Shown here piece after piece: positions 35,845-45,652 of a DNA stretch of 64,000 nt. A model generated the notes under the pieces. That model ran no database searches and had not been told where the DNA came from. It saw nothing but the letters and a program-made list of their open reading frames with translations. Each line of letters starts with the position of its first letter. The stretch's first letter is position 1. Source of the stretch: Rhizobium sp. SL42 (GTDB lineage: Bacteria; Pseudomonadota; Alphaproteobacteria; Rhizobiales; Rhizobiaceae); NCBI RefSeq assembly GCF_021729845.1, contig NZ_CP063397.1:1006001-1070000 (forward strand), in the 5' to 3' direction. The translations under genes were made by a program, and so were the position numbers.

Positions 35845-36582
35845 TCAGCGGCTGGCGATCACGATGATTTCGCAACTGTCTTGGCTGAAAGCGGATTTCT
35901 CCCAGTCTCCATGCCAGCGCACAGTGTCAAAACCGCTGTCAGTCAGCAGCGCTGCAATCTTCTCCCGTGATGTGAAGCGCAGGATGCTTGGGCTGATTCT
36001 GCGCTCCCCCGTGTCGATCAGGGTGAACACGGTATCAAAATGCACAAGATCATCCCGCTGACCCGTCAGCTGGTAGTGGACTGCGACAAGCCCAACGTCG
36101 CGGATGCAGGCGACCTCGCGGGTTGCGCCCTCCGTCCAATCCCTCCATGCCTCGGCCAACGGGTTCCGGCTTTCGAACACCAGCCGACCGTTGGCGGTGA
36201 GGTGCCGCCGGGCGGAAGACAAAACGGCATACGTCTCCGCGTCATCGAGAAATACCTGGAACACGTGGCCGGTCATGATGATCAGGTCGAAGTGGCGACC
36301 AAGATCGAAGTCGCGTGCATCGCCGTCTATCCACTCCACCAACCGCTCGTGATCCTTTTCTCGCGCCACCCGCAGCATGCCGGGCGCGGGGTCGAGCCCC
36401 GTGACCCCGTGGCCGAGCTGCGCGAGCTGCAAGGCCACTGACCCAGTGCCGCAGCCGAGATCAAGAATGGAAGAGGGTGCGGCCGCCAGTCCGAGATAAA
36501 AGTCGCGGTCGGGCCCATGACGATTGAAGTCGTCATAGAAGCGAGCAAAGTCGTAGTCTGCAAATGCAAGGTCAGGTGCCAT
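35845..36582 (-). CDS. Class I SAM-dependent methyltransferase
   Basis: A 245-aa methyltransferase with the Rossmann SAM motif ILDLGCGTGSVALQLAQLG (residues about 39-57), the acidic GLDPAPGMLRVA and motif II DLIIMTGHVFQVF. The substrate is unknown; the type occurs widely in alphaproteobacteria. Its end is convergent with dnaA. Confidence 0.85.
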   Translation of the reverse strand: MAPDLAFADYDFARFYDDFNRHGPDRDFYLGLAAAPSSILDLGCGTGSVALQLAQLGHGVTGLDPAPGMLRVAREKDHERLVEWIDGDARDFDLGRHFDLIIMTGHVFQVFLDDAETYAVLSSARRHLTANGRLVFESRNPLAEAWRDWTEGATREVACIRDVGLVAVHYQLTGQRDDLVHFDTVFTLIDTGERRISPSILRFTSREKIAALLTDSGFDTVRWHGDWEKSAFSQDSCEIIVIASR

Positions 36583-36633
36583 CCGCGATCCGGGCTAGAA
36601 AGACCGAATTCTAGTCTGCTGATCGATTTGCAA

Positions 36634-37812
36634 TCAACAGGCCAGATCTGCCACTACGGCATCAAGGATCAGCATGCCCGGCGGCGTACAGCGCAGCCGC
36701 GAATTGCCAAGCCGTTCGATAAAGCCCTGTTCCAGTAAAAACTGCTCGCGCGCCGGATCGGGATCGCGTCCGGAGAGTTGCTGCCACCGGGCGAGATCGA
36801 CCCCTTCGCGCAGCCGCAGGCCCATCAGCAGCAATTCGTCAGCCTGCGCCTCGTTGTCGAGCAGTTCCTGGTCGATCATGCCATGACCACGCTGTTCGAC
36901 CGCGATGAGCCAGGTTTCCGGGTGTTTTTCGGTCGCCGTTGCGATTTTCGAGCGCCCGCGGGTCAGGCGACCGTGTGCGCCGGGGCCAATGCCGGCATAG
37001 TCGCCGTAGCGCCAGTAGGTCAGGTTGTGGCGGCTTTCGGCGCCCGGACGGGCATGGTTCGACACTTCATAGGCCGGCATGCCTTCGCGCTCGGTGATTT
37101 CCTGCGTCGCCTCATAGAGGATGGCCGCGTGTTCTTCGTCCGGAACGATCAGCTTGCCGGCCCTGTGCAGGCCGAAAAAGGCCGTGCCTTCCTCAATGGT
37201 CAGCTGGTAGAGCGAAAGATGATCGACGGCATAGGACATCGCTTCCTTCAGTTCGCGTTCCCAAGCCTCGACCGTCTGCTTTGGCCGAGCATAGATCAGG
37301 TCGAAGGACATGCGTGGGAAGATCTCGCGGGCGAGCCGGATGGCCCGTAGCGCATCCTCGACATCATGTAACCGGCCGAGAAATTTCAGGTCTGCATCAT
37401 TCAGCGCCTGGACGCCGAGAGACACGCGGTTGACGCCGGCTGCGCGGTAACCGCGGAAACGTGTTGCCTCGACGCTGGAGGGATTGGCCTCCATCGTCAC
37501 TTCGATGCCGTTGGGCACATGCCAGGCCCCGGCAATACCGTCCAGGATCGCGGCCACGGTTGAAGGATCCATCAGCGATGGCGTGCCGCCGCCCATGAAG
37601 ATACTGGTGACCGTTTTCGGACCGGAGAGTTCGCGCATCGCCTTCATCTCCTGGAGGAATGCCGAGACGAAACGGGCTTGATCCACGGGTTGATGCCGGA
37701 CATGGCTGTTGAAGTCACAATACGGGCATTTGGCCGCGCAGAATGGCCAATGCACATAGATGCCGAAGCCCGGTTCGCCGGTGTCGGGCAGAAGCGTGAA
37801 GGCTTCGGTCAT
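36634..37812 (-). CDS. hemW: Radical SAM family heme chaperone HemW
   Basis: A 392-aa radical-SAM protein related to HemN but thought to insert heme into membrane enzymes. The iron-sulfur cluster motif is GIYVHWPFCAAKCPYCDFNS (CxxxCxxC), the glycine-rich MGGGTPSL follows, and the HemW-typical NLTYWRYGDYAGIGPGAHGR and C-terminal HemN_C domain are present. The HemN-specific cysteine residues for coproporphyrinogen oxidase activity are not needed. It follows rdgB with a seven-base gap, so rph(-)-VOC-rdgB-hemW looks like one minus-strand unit. Confidence 0.95.
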   Translation of the reverse strand: MTEAFTLLPDTGEPGFGIYVHWPFCAAKCPYCDFNSHVRHQPVDQARFVSAFLQEMKAMRELSGPKTVTSIFMGGGTPSLMDPSTVAAILDGIAGAWHVPNGIEVTMEANPSSVEATRFRGYRAAGVNRVSLGVQALNDADLKFLGRLHDVEDALRAIRLAREIFPRMSFDLIYARPKQTVEAWERELKEAMSYAVDHLSLYQLTIEEGTAFFGLHRAGKLIVPDEEHAAILYEATQEITEREGMPAYEVSNHARPGAESRHNLTYWRYGDYAGIGPGAHGRLTRGRSKIATATEKHPETWLIAVEQRGHGMIDQELLDNEAQADELLLMGLRLREGVDLARWQQLSGRDPDPAREQFLLEQGFIERLGNSRLRCTPPGMLILDAVVADLAC

Positions 37813-37819
37813 GAGCGGA

Positions 37820-38464
37820 TCAGGCCTCCAGGCAGGTTTCAACGAAAAGCTTGAAGGCGCGCGCGCGGTGCGACAGCGCCTGCGGATCGCCCGGCTTCCA
37901 GCCGTGTTTTTCGTCCGACGACATTTCGCCGAAGGTGCGCTCGTGGCCTTCCGGCTGGAAAATCGGGTCGTAACCGAACCCGGCCGTCCCACGCGGAGGC
38001 CAGGCAACGATACCCTCGATCTCGCCGCGGAAGAACTCGGTATGGCCGTCCGGCCAGGCAAGGCAGAGCACGGAGACAAAGCGGCCACCGCGTTGCGACG
38101 GATCAGTGGCGCCGCGTTCGGACAAAGCTGTCTCGACCTTCTGCATGGCCATTGCGAAATCGCGGCTGCCGTCATCGCGCTCGGCCCAGTTGGCCGTGTA
38201 GACGCCGGGTGCGCCATCGAGCGCGTCGATGACCAAGCCGCTATCATCCGACAGCGACGGCAGGCCGGAAGCCTTGGCCGAAGCCAGTGCCTTGATCGCT
38301 GCATTTTCCTCGAACGTCGTGCCCGTCTCGTCGGGTTCCGCAAATTTCAGTTCGGCTGCAGACTTGGCGGAAAATCCGAGCGGGCCGATCAGATCGGCGA
38401 TTTCCGCGATCTTGCCGGCATTGTGGCTGGCCACGACGATGGTACGGGTGTCGAGCTTGCGCAT
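37820..38464 (-). CDS. rdgB: Non-canonical purine NTP pyrophosphatase
   Basis: RdgB hydrolyses ITP, dITP and XTP, cleaning the nucleotide pool. The 214-aa protein shows [16 protein letters not shown] at the start, the [20 protein letters not shown] core, and the [12 protein letters not shown] and LSHRARAF segments. It lies between the VOC gene and hemW on the same strand. Confidence 0.96.
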   Translation of the reverse strand: MRKLDTRTIVVASHNAGKIAEIADLIGPLGFSAKSAAELKFAEPDETGTTFEENAAIKALASAKASGLPSLSDDSGLVIDALDGAPGVYTANWAERDDGSRDFAMAMQKVETALSERGATDPSQRGGRFVSVLCLAWPDGHTEFFRGEIEGIVAWPPRGTAGFGYDPIFQPEGHERTFGEMSSDEKHGWKPGDPQALSHRARAFKLFVETCLEA

Positions 38465-38470
38465 GAAAGG

Positions 38471-38887
38471 TCAGTCCAGAGTCCAGAGTTTCGGTTCGGC
38501 ACATTCCAGGCTATTGCCCGCTGGGTCGCGGAAATAGATCGAACGGGCGCCATTTGGCCAGCGGAAGTCGGATTCGATCTTAACGCCAGCCTGCTGCAAA
38601 CGCGCCAGGACGCTGGCAATCTCTTCGCCGGACACCTTGAAGCACAGGTGCCCCGCGCCCTGGGCTCCATGGCTCGGAACCGGAAGCGAACCGGCAGGCG
38701 CCGGCTGCAGCGTTTCCGTCGGATTGAAGATCAGCAGTATCGTCTGGCCACAGCGAAAGAAGATGTGGCGATCGCCCTGGCGCGCGATTTTTTCGAGCCC
38801 CAGGACGGTTTCGTAGAAATGCTCGGCGGCGTCGAGGTCGTCGGCATACAGCGCCGTTTCCAGCACACCTTGCAAGAGTTGAGACAC
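38471..38887 (-). CDS. VOC-family (glyoxalase-like) protein
   Basis: A 138-aa vicinal-oxygen-chelate fold protein of two beta-alpha-beta-beta-beta repeats: LYADDLDAAEHFYETVLGL in the first, and GHLCFKVSGEEI with YFRDPAGNSLECAEP in the second. Metal ligands are partly present (H in GHLCF, E in NSLEC). Its function could be a dioxygenase, glyoxalase or resistance protein; the sequence does not decide. GTG start, followed six bases downstream by rdgB. Confidence 0.85.
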   Translation of the reverse strand: MSQLLQGVLETALYADDLDAAEHFYETVLGLEKIARQGDRHIFFRCGQTILLIFNPTETLQPAPAGSLPVPSHGAQGAGHLCFKVSGEEIASVLARLQQAGVKIESDFRWPNGARSIYFRDPAGNSLECAEPKLWTLD

Positions 38888-38913
38888 CTGTCGAACCTTT
38901 CCTGTCCTACCGC

Positions 38914-39630
38914 TTAAGCGAGAGCCTGCTTTTGTAGAGCGACCAGTTCATCGATGCCATTGCGGGCAAGGCCGAGCAGGGTGAGGAATTCATCCTGGCT
39001 GAACGGCTTGCCTTCGGCGGTGCCCTGTATCTCGACGATACCGCCGGAACCCGTCATGACGAAATTGGCATCGGTTTCCGCAGCCGAATCTTCCAGATAG
39101 TCGAGATCGATCACCGGCTGGTTGGCGAAGATTCCGCATGAAATCGCTGCGATATGGTCCTTCAGGACCTTCTCGAGTTTGATCATGTTGCGCGTTTCCA
39201 TCCACTTCAGGCAGTCATGCAAAGCGATGAAAGCACCGGTGATCGACGCGGTGCGTGTGCCGCCATCGGCTTGGATGACATCGCAGTCGATCGAGATCTG
39301 GCGTTCGCCCAGCGCTTCGAGATCGACGATGGCGCGCAGCGACCGCCCGATCAGCCGTTGGATTTCCTGGGTGCGGCCACTCTGCTTGCCCGATGCTGCC
39401 TCGCGCTTCATCCGGTCGCCGGTGGCGCGCGGCAGCATGCCGTATTCTGCGGTGACCCAGCCCTTGCCGGAGTTGCGCAGCCACGGCGGGGTCTTTTCCT
39501 CGAGGCTTGCCGTGCACAGCACATGGGTGTCGCCGAACTTGACGAGGCAGGAACCCTCCGCATGCTTGGAAAAGTTGCGCTCGAACGAAACCTTGCGCAT
39601 TTGGTCGGTTTTTCTGCCTGATGGCCGCAT
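38914..39630 (-). CDS. rph: Ribonuclease PH
   Basis: RNase PH trims tRNA 3' ends phosphorolytically. The 238-aa protein has the phosphate-binding [19 protein letters not shown] and the [23 protein letters not shown] signature, and the catalytic [17 protein letters not shown] segment. It is divergent from hrcA (228 bp between), as in most rhizobia. Confidence 0.97.
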   Translation of the reverse strand: MRPSGRKTDQMRKVSFERNFSKHAEGSCLVKFGDTHVLCTASLEEKTPPWLRNSGKGWVTAEYGMLPRATGDRMKREAASGKQSGRTQEIQRLIGRSLRAIVDLEALGERQISIDCDVIQADGGTRTASITGAFIALHDCLKWMETRNMIKLEKVLKDHIAAISCGIFANQPVIDLDYLEDSAAETDANFVMTGSGGIVEIQGTAEGKPFSQDEFLTLLGLARNGIDELVALQKQALA

Positions 39631-39858
39631 TGCGATCTCCTAGATTGTCTGACGCCTTCTAGAGCCTTTCCGGGCCAAATGGAAACAGTTCTGTCGCCTG
39701 GTTCCGGGTGGCTCGGGTTTTTGCCCCGGGCTTTCGCAGTGAAAAACCTGGGGCGTGCGTAAAAGCCGCGTTGGCCCGTGGAATTTGGCCTTTGTGATCG
39801 AGGTCAGAATGACTATATTTCTTTCCATGAAACACTGCACACAGTGCTTGCTCCGATA

Positions 39859-40947
39859 ATGGTTGCACCGACGAATACAGTCGCCGACGTTTCCGCCTCG
39901 CTGGATGATCGCTCCAGAGAGGTCTTTCGGCGTATCGTAGAAACCTATCTCGACTCCGGCGATCCACTCGGCTCGCGCAACCTGTCGCGCTTGCTGCCGA
40001 TGTCGCTGTCGCCGGCCTCGGTGCGCAATGTGATGAGCGATCTTGAAGGTCTCGGTCTGATCTATGCGCCGCATATCAGCGCCGGTCGCCTGCCGACTCA
40101 GCTTGGCCTGCGCTTCTTCGTCGATGCATTCATGCAGGTGGGCGATCTTTCCGAGGAAGAGCGTGGCACGATCGAGCGCCAGATCCGGCCACCCAGCGCC
40201 GATCAGCCGATGGAAGCGATGTTGACCGAGGCGAGCCGCATGCTGTCGGGCCTGTCGCGTGGCGCGGGTCTGGTAATCTCGTCGAAGAATGATCCCGTCC
40301 TGAAACATGTCGAGTTCATTCGGCTGGAGCCGACCAAGGCGCTTGCCGTTCTGGTCGGTGAGCAGAACCAGGTCGAGAACCGTATCATCGAGCTTCCAGC
40401 CGGCATTACCGCCTCCCAGTTGACCGAAGCGGCGAATTTCCTCAATGCCAATCTCGCCGGCCAGACCCTGTCAGAACTGCGTGGTCAGCTGGAAAAGCTA
40501 AAGACCCAGGTTGCCGGCGAACTCGACGCCTTGTCGCAGGATCTGGTCGAGCGCGGACTGGCCGTCTGGTCCGGCGGTCTTGGAGATCAGAAGCCGACCC
40601 GATTGATCGTGCGCGGCCGGGCCAACCTGCTCGAGGGGCTTGCGGGTTCCGAAGACGTGGACCGGCTTCGCCTGCTTTTTGATGATCTGGAGCGCAAGGA
40701 AAGCCTGATCGAGATCCTCGACCTTGCCGAAACCGGGCCAGGTGTGCGTATCTTCATCGGCTCGGAAAACAAGCTCTTCTCATTGTCCGGCTCATCGCTG
40801 ATTGTAGCGCCCTACCGCGATGGCGAAGACCGCATCGTTGGTGCCGTGGGTGTGATTGGTCCGACACGGCTCAACTATTCCCGCATCGTGCCGATGGTCG
40901 ACTACACCGCCCAGCTCATGGCTCGCCTGGCGCGTTCAGGCCGTTGA
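39859..40947 (+). CDS. hrcA: Heat-inducible transcription repressor HrcA
   Basis: HrcA represses the groESL operon by binding the CIRCE element. The 362-aa protein has the N-terminal winged HTH (DPLGSRNLSRLLPMSLSPAS), the HISAGRLPTQLGLRFFVD segment and the C-terminal GAVGVIGPTRLNYSRIVPM motif. The ATG at 39859 has no strong ribosome binding site. It lies 105 bp upstream of grpE, forming the usual hrcA-grpE pair. I see no CIRCE repeat in the 39631-39858 spacer. Confidence 0.96.
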   Translation: MVAPTNTVADVSASLDDRSREVFRRIVETYLDSGDPLGSRNLSRLLPMSLSPASVRNVMSDLEGLGLIYAPHISAGRLPTQLGLRFFVDAFMQVGDLSEEERGTIERQIRPPSADQPMEAMLTEASRMLSGLSRGAGLVISSKNDPVLKHVEFIRLEPTKALAVLVGEQNQVENRIIELPAGITASQLTEAANFLNANLAGQTLSELRGQLEKLKTQVAGELDALSQDLVERGLAVWSGGLGDQKPTRLIVRGRANLLEGLAGSEDVDRLRLLFDDLERKESLIEILDLAETGPGVRIFIGSENKLFSLSGSSLIVAPYRDGEDRIVGAVGVIGPTRLNYSRIVPMVDYTAQLMARLARSGR

Positions 40948-41052
40948 GCGCTTCTTTCCCCTCCACGCCTTGATTTTTTCACGACAAACCCTGATATCGG
41001 GCTCAAATTCGAAACTCAGAATTCGAACAATGACAATAATTCGGAGATCGTC

Positions 41053-41667
41053 ATGACCGATGAGACCAACAAGAACGGACCTGACACGGCGGCTGCCGAG
41101 GCTACCATGCCCGAAGCAGCGGAAGAGCAGATCATGGTCGAAAGCGAAACGGACGTGGATCCGCTGGAAGCTCTGAAAGCAGAGAATGCGGATCTGCGGG
41201 ACCGTTTCCTGCGGCTGGCCGCTGAAATGGACAATCTTCGCCGCCGCACGGATCGCGAGATCAAGGATGCCAAGTCCTATGCGGTTACCGGCTTTGCACG
41301 CGACATGCTGTCGGTTTCGGATAATCTGCGCCGGGCGATTGAAGCCCTGCCGGAGGAAGCGCGCACAAACGCAGATGCTGGTCTTGCCGCTCTGATCGAG
41401 GGTGTCGAGATGACCGAGCGAGGCATGCTGGCGACCATGGAACGTCATGGCATCCGCAAGATCGAGCCGGTGGGTCAGAAGTTCGACCCCAATTTCCATC
41501 AGGCAATGTTTGAGGTGCCGAACCCGGATGTGCCCAACAGCACCGTCGTCCAGGTCGTGCAGGCGGGTTACGCCATCGGCGAGCGGGTGCTGCGTCCGGC
41601 CATGGTTGGTGTTGCCAAGGGCGGTCCGAAGATCGACGCGACGGCCGATACCGCCGGCAAGGCCTAA
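41053..41667 (+). CDS. grpE: Nucleotide exchange factor GrpE
   Basis: GrpE releases ADP from DnaK. The 204-aa protein has a long N-terminal helix ([20 protein letters not shown]) and the family signature from [17 protein letters not shown] text through [23 protein letters not shown] to [12 protein letters not shown]. An intrinsic terminator follows. Confidence 0.97.
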   Translation: MTDETNKNGPDTAAAEATMPEAAEEQIMVESETDVDPLEALKAENADLRDRFLRLAAEMDNLRRRTDREIKDAKSYAVTGFARDMLSVSDNLRRAIEALPEEARTNADAGLAALIEGVEMTERGMLATMERHGIRKIEPVGQKFDPNFHQAMFEVPNPDVPNSTVVQVVQAGYAIGERVLRPAMVGVAKGGPKIDATADTAGKA

Positions 41668-41687
41668 ACCTCACATCATGCATGAAA

Positions 41688-41719
41688 CAAAAAAAGCGCC
41701 CTTCGGGGCGCTTTTTTTA
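41688..41719. terminator. Bidirectional intrinsic terminator between grpE and ptsN
   Basis: AGCGCCC/GGGGCGCT (41695-41712) forms a strong stem with a 3-nt TTC loop. It has seven As before it and seven Ts after it, so it terminates transcription from both directions. Confidence 0.95.
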
Positions 41720-41737
41720 TGTCTTTGACGGATGGCT

Positions 41738-42202
41738 TCAGGCAGCGTTGGAAGCATGTTCCTGATTGAGAAAGGTGAAGATTGCCGAGGCGGAATCGGT
41801 CGCACGCAGCTTGGCCACGAGATCCTGATCGCGTAGAACGCGGGCAATGCGTGACAAAGCCTTGAGATGATCCGCGCCTGCACCTTCAGGGGCGAGCAGC
41901 AGGAACACCAAATCCACGGGCTGGTCGTCCAGCGCCTCGAAATCGACCGGCGTTTCGAGCCTTGCGAAGACGCCGGTGATTTGTGTGATGCGGTTGAGCT
42001 TGCCGTGGGGAATTGCAATTCCATTGCCGACCCCGGTGGATCCGAGGCGTTCGCGCTGCAAGATGACATCGAATATTTCCCGTTCGGGAATATTGGTCAA
42101 CTTCGAGGCTTTTGCCGCAAGTTCCTGAAGCAGTTGCTTCTTCGAGTTCACCCTGAGGGCGGGTACGACAGCATCCTGTTGCAGCAAATCTGCCAAGGCC
42201 AT
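41738..42202 (-). CDS. ptsN: PTS IIA-like nitrogen-regulatory protein PtsN
   Basis: EIIA-Ntr is the last phosphate acceptor of the nitrogen phosphotransferase chain and adjusts potassium, nitrogen and stress responses. The phospho-histidine is in GIAIPHGKLNRI. The protein is 154 aa and begins MALADLLQQDAVVPAL. AAGGAAG precedes the ATG at 42202. It lies downstream of rpoN and hpf on the same strand, the standard order. Confidence 0.96.
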   Translation of the reverse strand: MALADLLQQDAVVPALRVNSKKQLLQELAAKASKLTNIPEREIFDVILQRERLGSTGVGNGIAIPHGKLNRITQITGVFARLETPVDFEALDDQPVDLVFLLLAPEGAGADHLKALSRIARVLRDQDLVAKLRATDSASAIFTFLNQEHASNAA

Positions 42203-42276
42203 ATCAACTTCCTTCATGCTGGAGAGACGAGCGGCGGGCGACTGCCAGAATGGAATTCGCCCGCCGTTGTGCTTCT

Positions 42277-42855
42277 TCAGCCTTTGATGTTGGCGGAATC
42301 GATCCACCCGATATTACCATCATTGCGACGGTATACGATGTTTACTTCTTCTGTTCCCGGACTTCTGAACAAGAGAACAGGCTCGTCAGTCATGTCCAGC
42401 GCCATAACGGCCGAGGCGACAGACATCGTCCTCAGCTTTTTGGTGCTTTCTGCCACGATCGTGGGTGCATAATCGTCCGGCACCTCGTCTTCGTGTTCGT
42501 CCGGAAATGAATCCATGACGGTATAGGCAACTTCAATCGATGTGCCAGCAACGCCGACCGCATGGTGATCCTTCAGTCTGCGCTTATAGCGTCTAAGGCG
42601 CTTTTCAATGCGCTCGAACGCCGTATCGAAAGCCAGTTGAGGATCATTCGCCTCGCCAGCAGCATGAAGGTTGGCGCCTGCGTCGAGATGAACGAGGCAA
42701 TCTGCGGCATACCGCGATTGCGACTTCGTCACGACGATCTGGCTCGAATACCCTCCGTCGAAGTATTTGGTCACCGCATCTTCGATCCGCTGTTCGATCC
42801 GCTGACGGAACGACTCGCCGATTTCCATTTGCTTGCCGGATACACGCACACTCAT
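42277..42855 (-). CDS. hpf: Ribosome hibernation promotion factor (long form)
   Basis: HPF binds the 30S decoding centre to inactivate and dimerise ribosomes in stationary phase. The 192-aa long form has an N-terminal S30AE domain (MSVRVSGKQMEIGESFRQRI, HLDAGANLHAAGEANDP) and the C-terminal dimerisation domain (PVLLFRSPGTEEVNIVYRRNDG). It is between rpoN and ptsN in the typical sigma-54 cluster. Confidence 0.96.
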   Translation of the reverse strand: MSVRVSGKQMEIGESFRQRIEQRIEDAVTKYFDGGYSSQIVVTKSQSRYAADCLVHLDAGANLHAAGEANDPQLAFDTAFERIEKRLRRYKRRLKDHHAVGVAGTSIEVAYTVMDSFPDEHEDEVPDDYAPTIVAESTKKLRTMSVASAVMALDMTDEPVLLFRSPGTEEVNIVYRRNDGNIGWIDSANIKG

Positions 42856-43104
42856 GGAGTTTCCCTTCTTATCGTTGGTGTGCAAACCAATCGTCGGTTT
42901 GCAAAGACCATTTTACGCCAAGCCACGTCCGCGTCCAAGCTTTTCGAGCGAACCAATGAATCTGTTGCCTCGTTCGATGGGCGTGTGCTGGGGATAAGTT
43001 TCAAGCAAGAGTATGCGCGTTCGATTGCGGCGGGCTTCTAGCTTTCATCCCGCCGAAAGTCAATGCACCGTTAAGATTCAGGTAAGTTTCGCGCGTTGAA
43101 AACC

Positions 43105-44673
43105 CTAGATTGCAGGCACTTTTGCCATGGCGCGCTTCTCTCTGCGCCGCTGCACGGAGGAGGGAATATTCATCGACTCCCGGTATTTGGCCACGGTTCT
43201 TCGCGCGAGGTCGACACCGCTGGATTTCAGGGTGTGCACAATATCGTCATCGGACAGGACGGCGTCGGTGCTTTCCTGCGCGATCATCATGCGGATGCGA
43301 TGGCGTACGGCTTCGGCGGAGTGCGTATCGCCACCCTCGGCGGATGCGATCGACACGCTGAAGAAATATTTCAGCTCGAACAGGCCGCGTGGCGTCATCA
43401 TGTATTTGTTGGTCGTGACGCGGCTTACCGTCGATTCATGCATCTTGATTGCATCGGCAACGATCTTCAGGTTGAGCGGCCTGAGATGGTCGACGCCTTC
43501 CTCGAGAAAGGCCGACTGCTGCCGAACGATCTCCACGGCAACCTTCATGATGGTCTTGGCGCGCTGGTCGAGGCTGCGCGTCAGCCAGTTGGCGCTTTGC
43601 AGGCATTCCGACATGAAGGCTTGGTCGCCGCTATCCTTGCTGCCGCCCTGCCGCCCGACGGCTGCCATGTAGTTCTGGTTGACCAGAACCCGCGGTAGGG
43701 CATCCGGATTGAGCTCGACCTTCCAGCCGCCAAGCGGATCGGGTCTAACCACGATGTCCGGCGTCACCGATTCCGTTGCGCTGTGCTCGAAATTGCTGCC
43801 GGGCTTGGGATTGAGCTTGCGGATCTCGGCCAGCATGTCGATGAGATCCTCCTCATCCACGCCGCAGATCTTCTTTAGCGTATTGAAGTCGCGTTTCGCC
43901 AGAAGCTCCAGGTTCTCGACCAGGCCTGCCATCGCCGGATCGTATCGATCGCGTTGGCGAAGCTGTATGGCCAGGCATTCGCTGAGCGTCCGAGCAAAGA
44001 CACCGGCTGGCTCCAGCGTCTGAAGCGTTTCCAGTACCTGCTCGATCGCATGCCGGTCGCGTCCCAGTCGCGAGGATACTTCGCCGAGATCGGCGCGTAG
44101 ATAGCCGGCCTCATCGAGGTGATCGACCAGGATGGCTGCGATCAATCGGTCGGTATCGTTGTTGAGCGCAAAGGGAATTTGCTGGTTGAGATGATCGCGC
44201 AGGCTGATTTGCCCGGCGACGAAATCATCAAGGTCGAAACCCTCGCCGGTTTCGCCGGAATTGCCCGGCATCGATTTCCATTGGCTGAGGAGTTCCGGCG
44301 CGTCCGGTCGCATCGCGGAGCCTTCGTCGGCAAACGCAGTGTCGAAATTGGCGTCCAGCCGGTCATTCAGGCTGGCATTGTCATTCTCTTCATACCAGTC
44401 ACTGTCGAGCGAGGGCGCAGCGCCTGCGTCGTCATTGGTCTGATGCGTATCTGCGGAGATCGGCGGTGGCCTGTCCGTCGGATCGGCACTGTCACCGCCC
44501 AAATCGCCATCATCTGCCACCATTTCAAGCAGCGGGTTGCGTTCGATTTCCTGGGAGATGAACTGCATCAGTTCGATATGCGTCATCTGCAGCAGCTGGA
44601 TGGATTGCATCAGCTGCGGTGTCATCACCAAAGACTGGCTTTGTCGCAGGAAAAGATTGGCGGATAAGGCCAT
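43105..44673 (-). CDS. rpoN: RNA polymerase sigma-54 factor
   Basis: Sigma-54 reads -24/-12 promoters of nitrogen assimilation and other genes, requiring AAA+ activators. The 522-aa protein has a glutamine-rich region I (LRQSQSLVMTPQLMQSIQLL), a long acidic region II, the core-binding domain, the HTH (LTAR-like), and the RpoN box ARRTVAKYRE near the C-terminus. The ATG is at 44673. It lies downstream of lptB, the usual place. It is first of the minus-strand rpoN-hpf-ptsN group. Confidence 0.97.
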   Translation of the reverse strand: MALSANLFLRQSQSLVMTPQLMQSIQLLQMTHIELMQFISQEIERNPLLEMVADDGDLGGDSADPTDRPPPISADTHQTNDDAGAAPSLDSDWYEENDNASLNDRLDANFDTAFADEGSAMRPDAPELLSQWKSMPGNSGETGEGFDLDDFVAGQISLRDHLNQQIPFALNNDTDRLIAAILVDHLDEAGYLRADLGEVSSRLGRDRHAIEQVLETLQTLEPAGVFARTLSECLAIQLRQRDRYDPAMAGLVENLELLAKRDFNTLKKICGVDEEDLIDMLAEIRKLNPKPGSNFEHSATESVTPDIVVRPDPLGGWKVELNPDALPRVLVNQNYMAAVGRQGGSKDSGDQAFMSECLQSANWLTRSLDQRAKTIMKVAVEIVRQQSAFLEEGVDHLRPLNLKIVADAIKMHESTVSRVTTNKYMMTPRGLFELKYFFSVSIASAEGGDTHSAEAVRHRIRMMIAQESTDAVLSDDDIVHTLKSSGVDLARRTVAKYRESMNIPSSVQRRREKRAMAKVPAI

Positions 44674-44817
44674 GATCGACGCTAGACTCCCCTACATCTC
44701 CCGATAATTCCCGCCATCATGACGAGCAAAATCCACTTGGCCCAAAAATTGCTTTTTATTTTAGTTTGGTCAAGTCGCAGGAGGAGAGGCGGAGGCGTTT
44801 TCTTGCTTCGAAGGCTT

Positions 44818-45636
44818 TTAAAGGCTGAACTTGTCGCCGAGATAGAGGCGACGGACATCCGCATTGTTGACAATATCATTCGCCCGTCCGTGGGTCAGCA
44901 CCTCGCCGGCGTGAATGATATAGGCACGATCGATCAGCCCCAGCGTTTCGCGGACATTGTGGTCTGTGATCAGAACGCCAATGCCGCGTGCCGTCAAGTG
45001 CCGGACCAGATTTTGAATGTCGGAGACGGAAATGGGATCGACGCCGGCAAACGGCTCGTCGAGCAGCATGAAGGTCGGATCGGTGGCCAGGGCGCGTGCG
45101 ATTTCAAGGCGACGGCGTTCGCCGCCGGAAAGGGCGACCGCTGCCGATTTGCGCAGTTTTTCGATATGGAATTCGTGCAGCAGTTCGTCGAGCTTGGCTT
45201 CGCGCTTGCGCCGATCGCTTTCGTGGACTTCGAGCACGGCGCGGATATTGTCCTCGACCGACAATCCGCGAAAGATCGACGCTTCCTGTGGCAGATAGCC
45301 GACGCCAAGGCGCGCGCGCCGATACATCGGCATGGAGGTGACATCATTGCCATTGATCGTGATCGTACCGGCATCGACCGGGACCAGGCCGGTGATCATG
45401 TAGAAGCACGTGGTCTTGCCGGCCCCGTTCGGACCGAGCAGGCCGACGGCCTCACCCCGGCGAACCACAAGCGATGCACCATTGACGACGCGGCGCGTAT
45501 TGTAGGTCTTGGTCAGGCCATGGGCAATCAACGTGCCCTCGTAGCGCGACTTGTCGCCCTTCAGGGCGGGGCTGGCCGCAGCCGCAGCCGTGTCCGCCGG
45601 GCTGCCGGCCTTCTTGGAAAGAAATGGGATTTGCAC
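44818..45636 (-). CDS. lptB: LPS export ABC transporter ATP-binding protein LptB
   Basis: LptB powers extraction of lipopolysaccharide from the inner membrane with LptF/LptG. It has Walker A GPNGAGKTTCFY, signature LSGGERRRLEIARAL, Walker B FMLLDEPFAG and the histidine switch in LITDHNVRE. The GTG at 45636 (VQIPFLSKKAG) is chosen because it falls 16 bases after the lptA stop; a further in-frame ATG at 45705 would overlap lptA by about 50 bases. An N-terminal tail of about 30 residues precedes the ABC domain. Confidence 0.95.
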   Translation of the reverse strand: MQIPFLSKKAGSPADTAAAAASPALKGDKSRYEGTLIAHGLTKTYNTRRVVNGASLVVRRGEAVGLLGPNGAGKTTCFYMITGLVPVDAGTITINGNDVTSMPMYRRARLGVGYLPQEASIFRGLSVEDNIRAVLEVHESDRRKREAKLDELLHEFHIEKLRKSAAVALSGGERRRLEIARALATDPTFMLLDEPFAGVDPISVSDIQNLVRHLTARGIGVLITDHNVRETLGLIDRAYIIHAGEVLTHGRANDIVNNADVRRLYLGDKFSL

Positions 45637-45652
45637 GTTCAGACCGATCCCG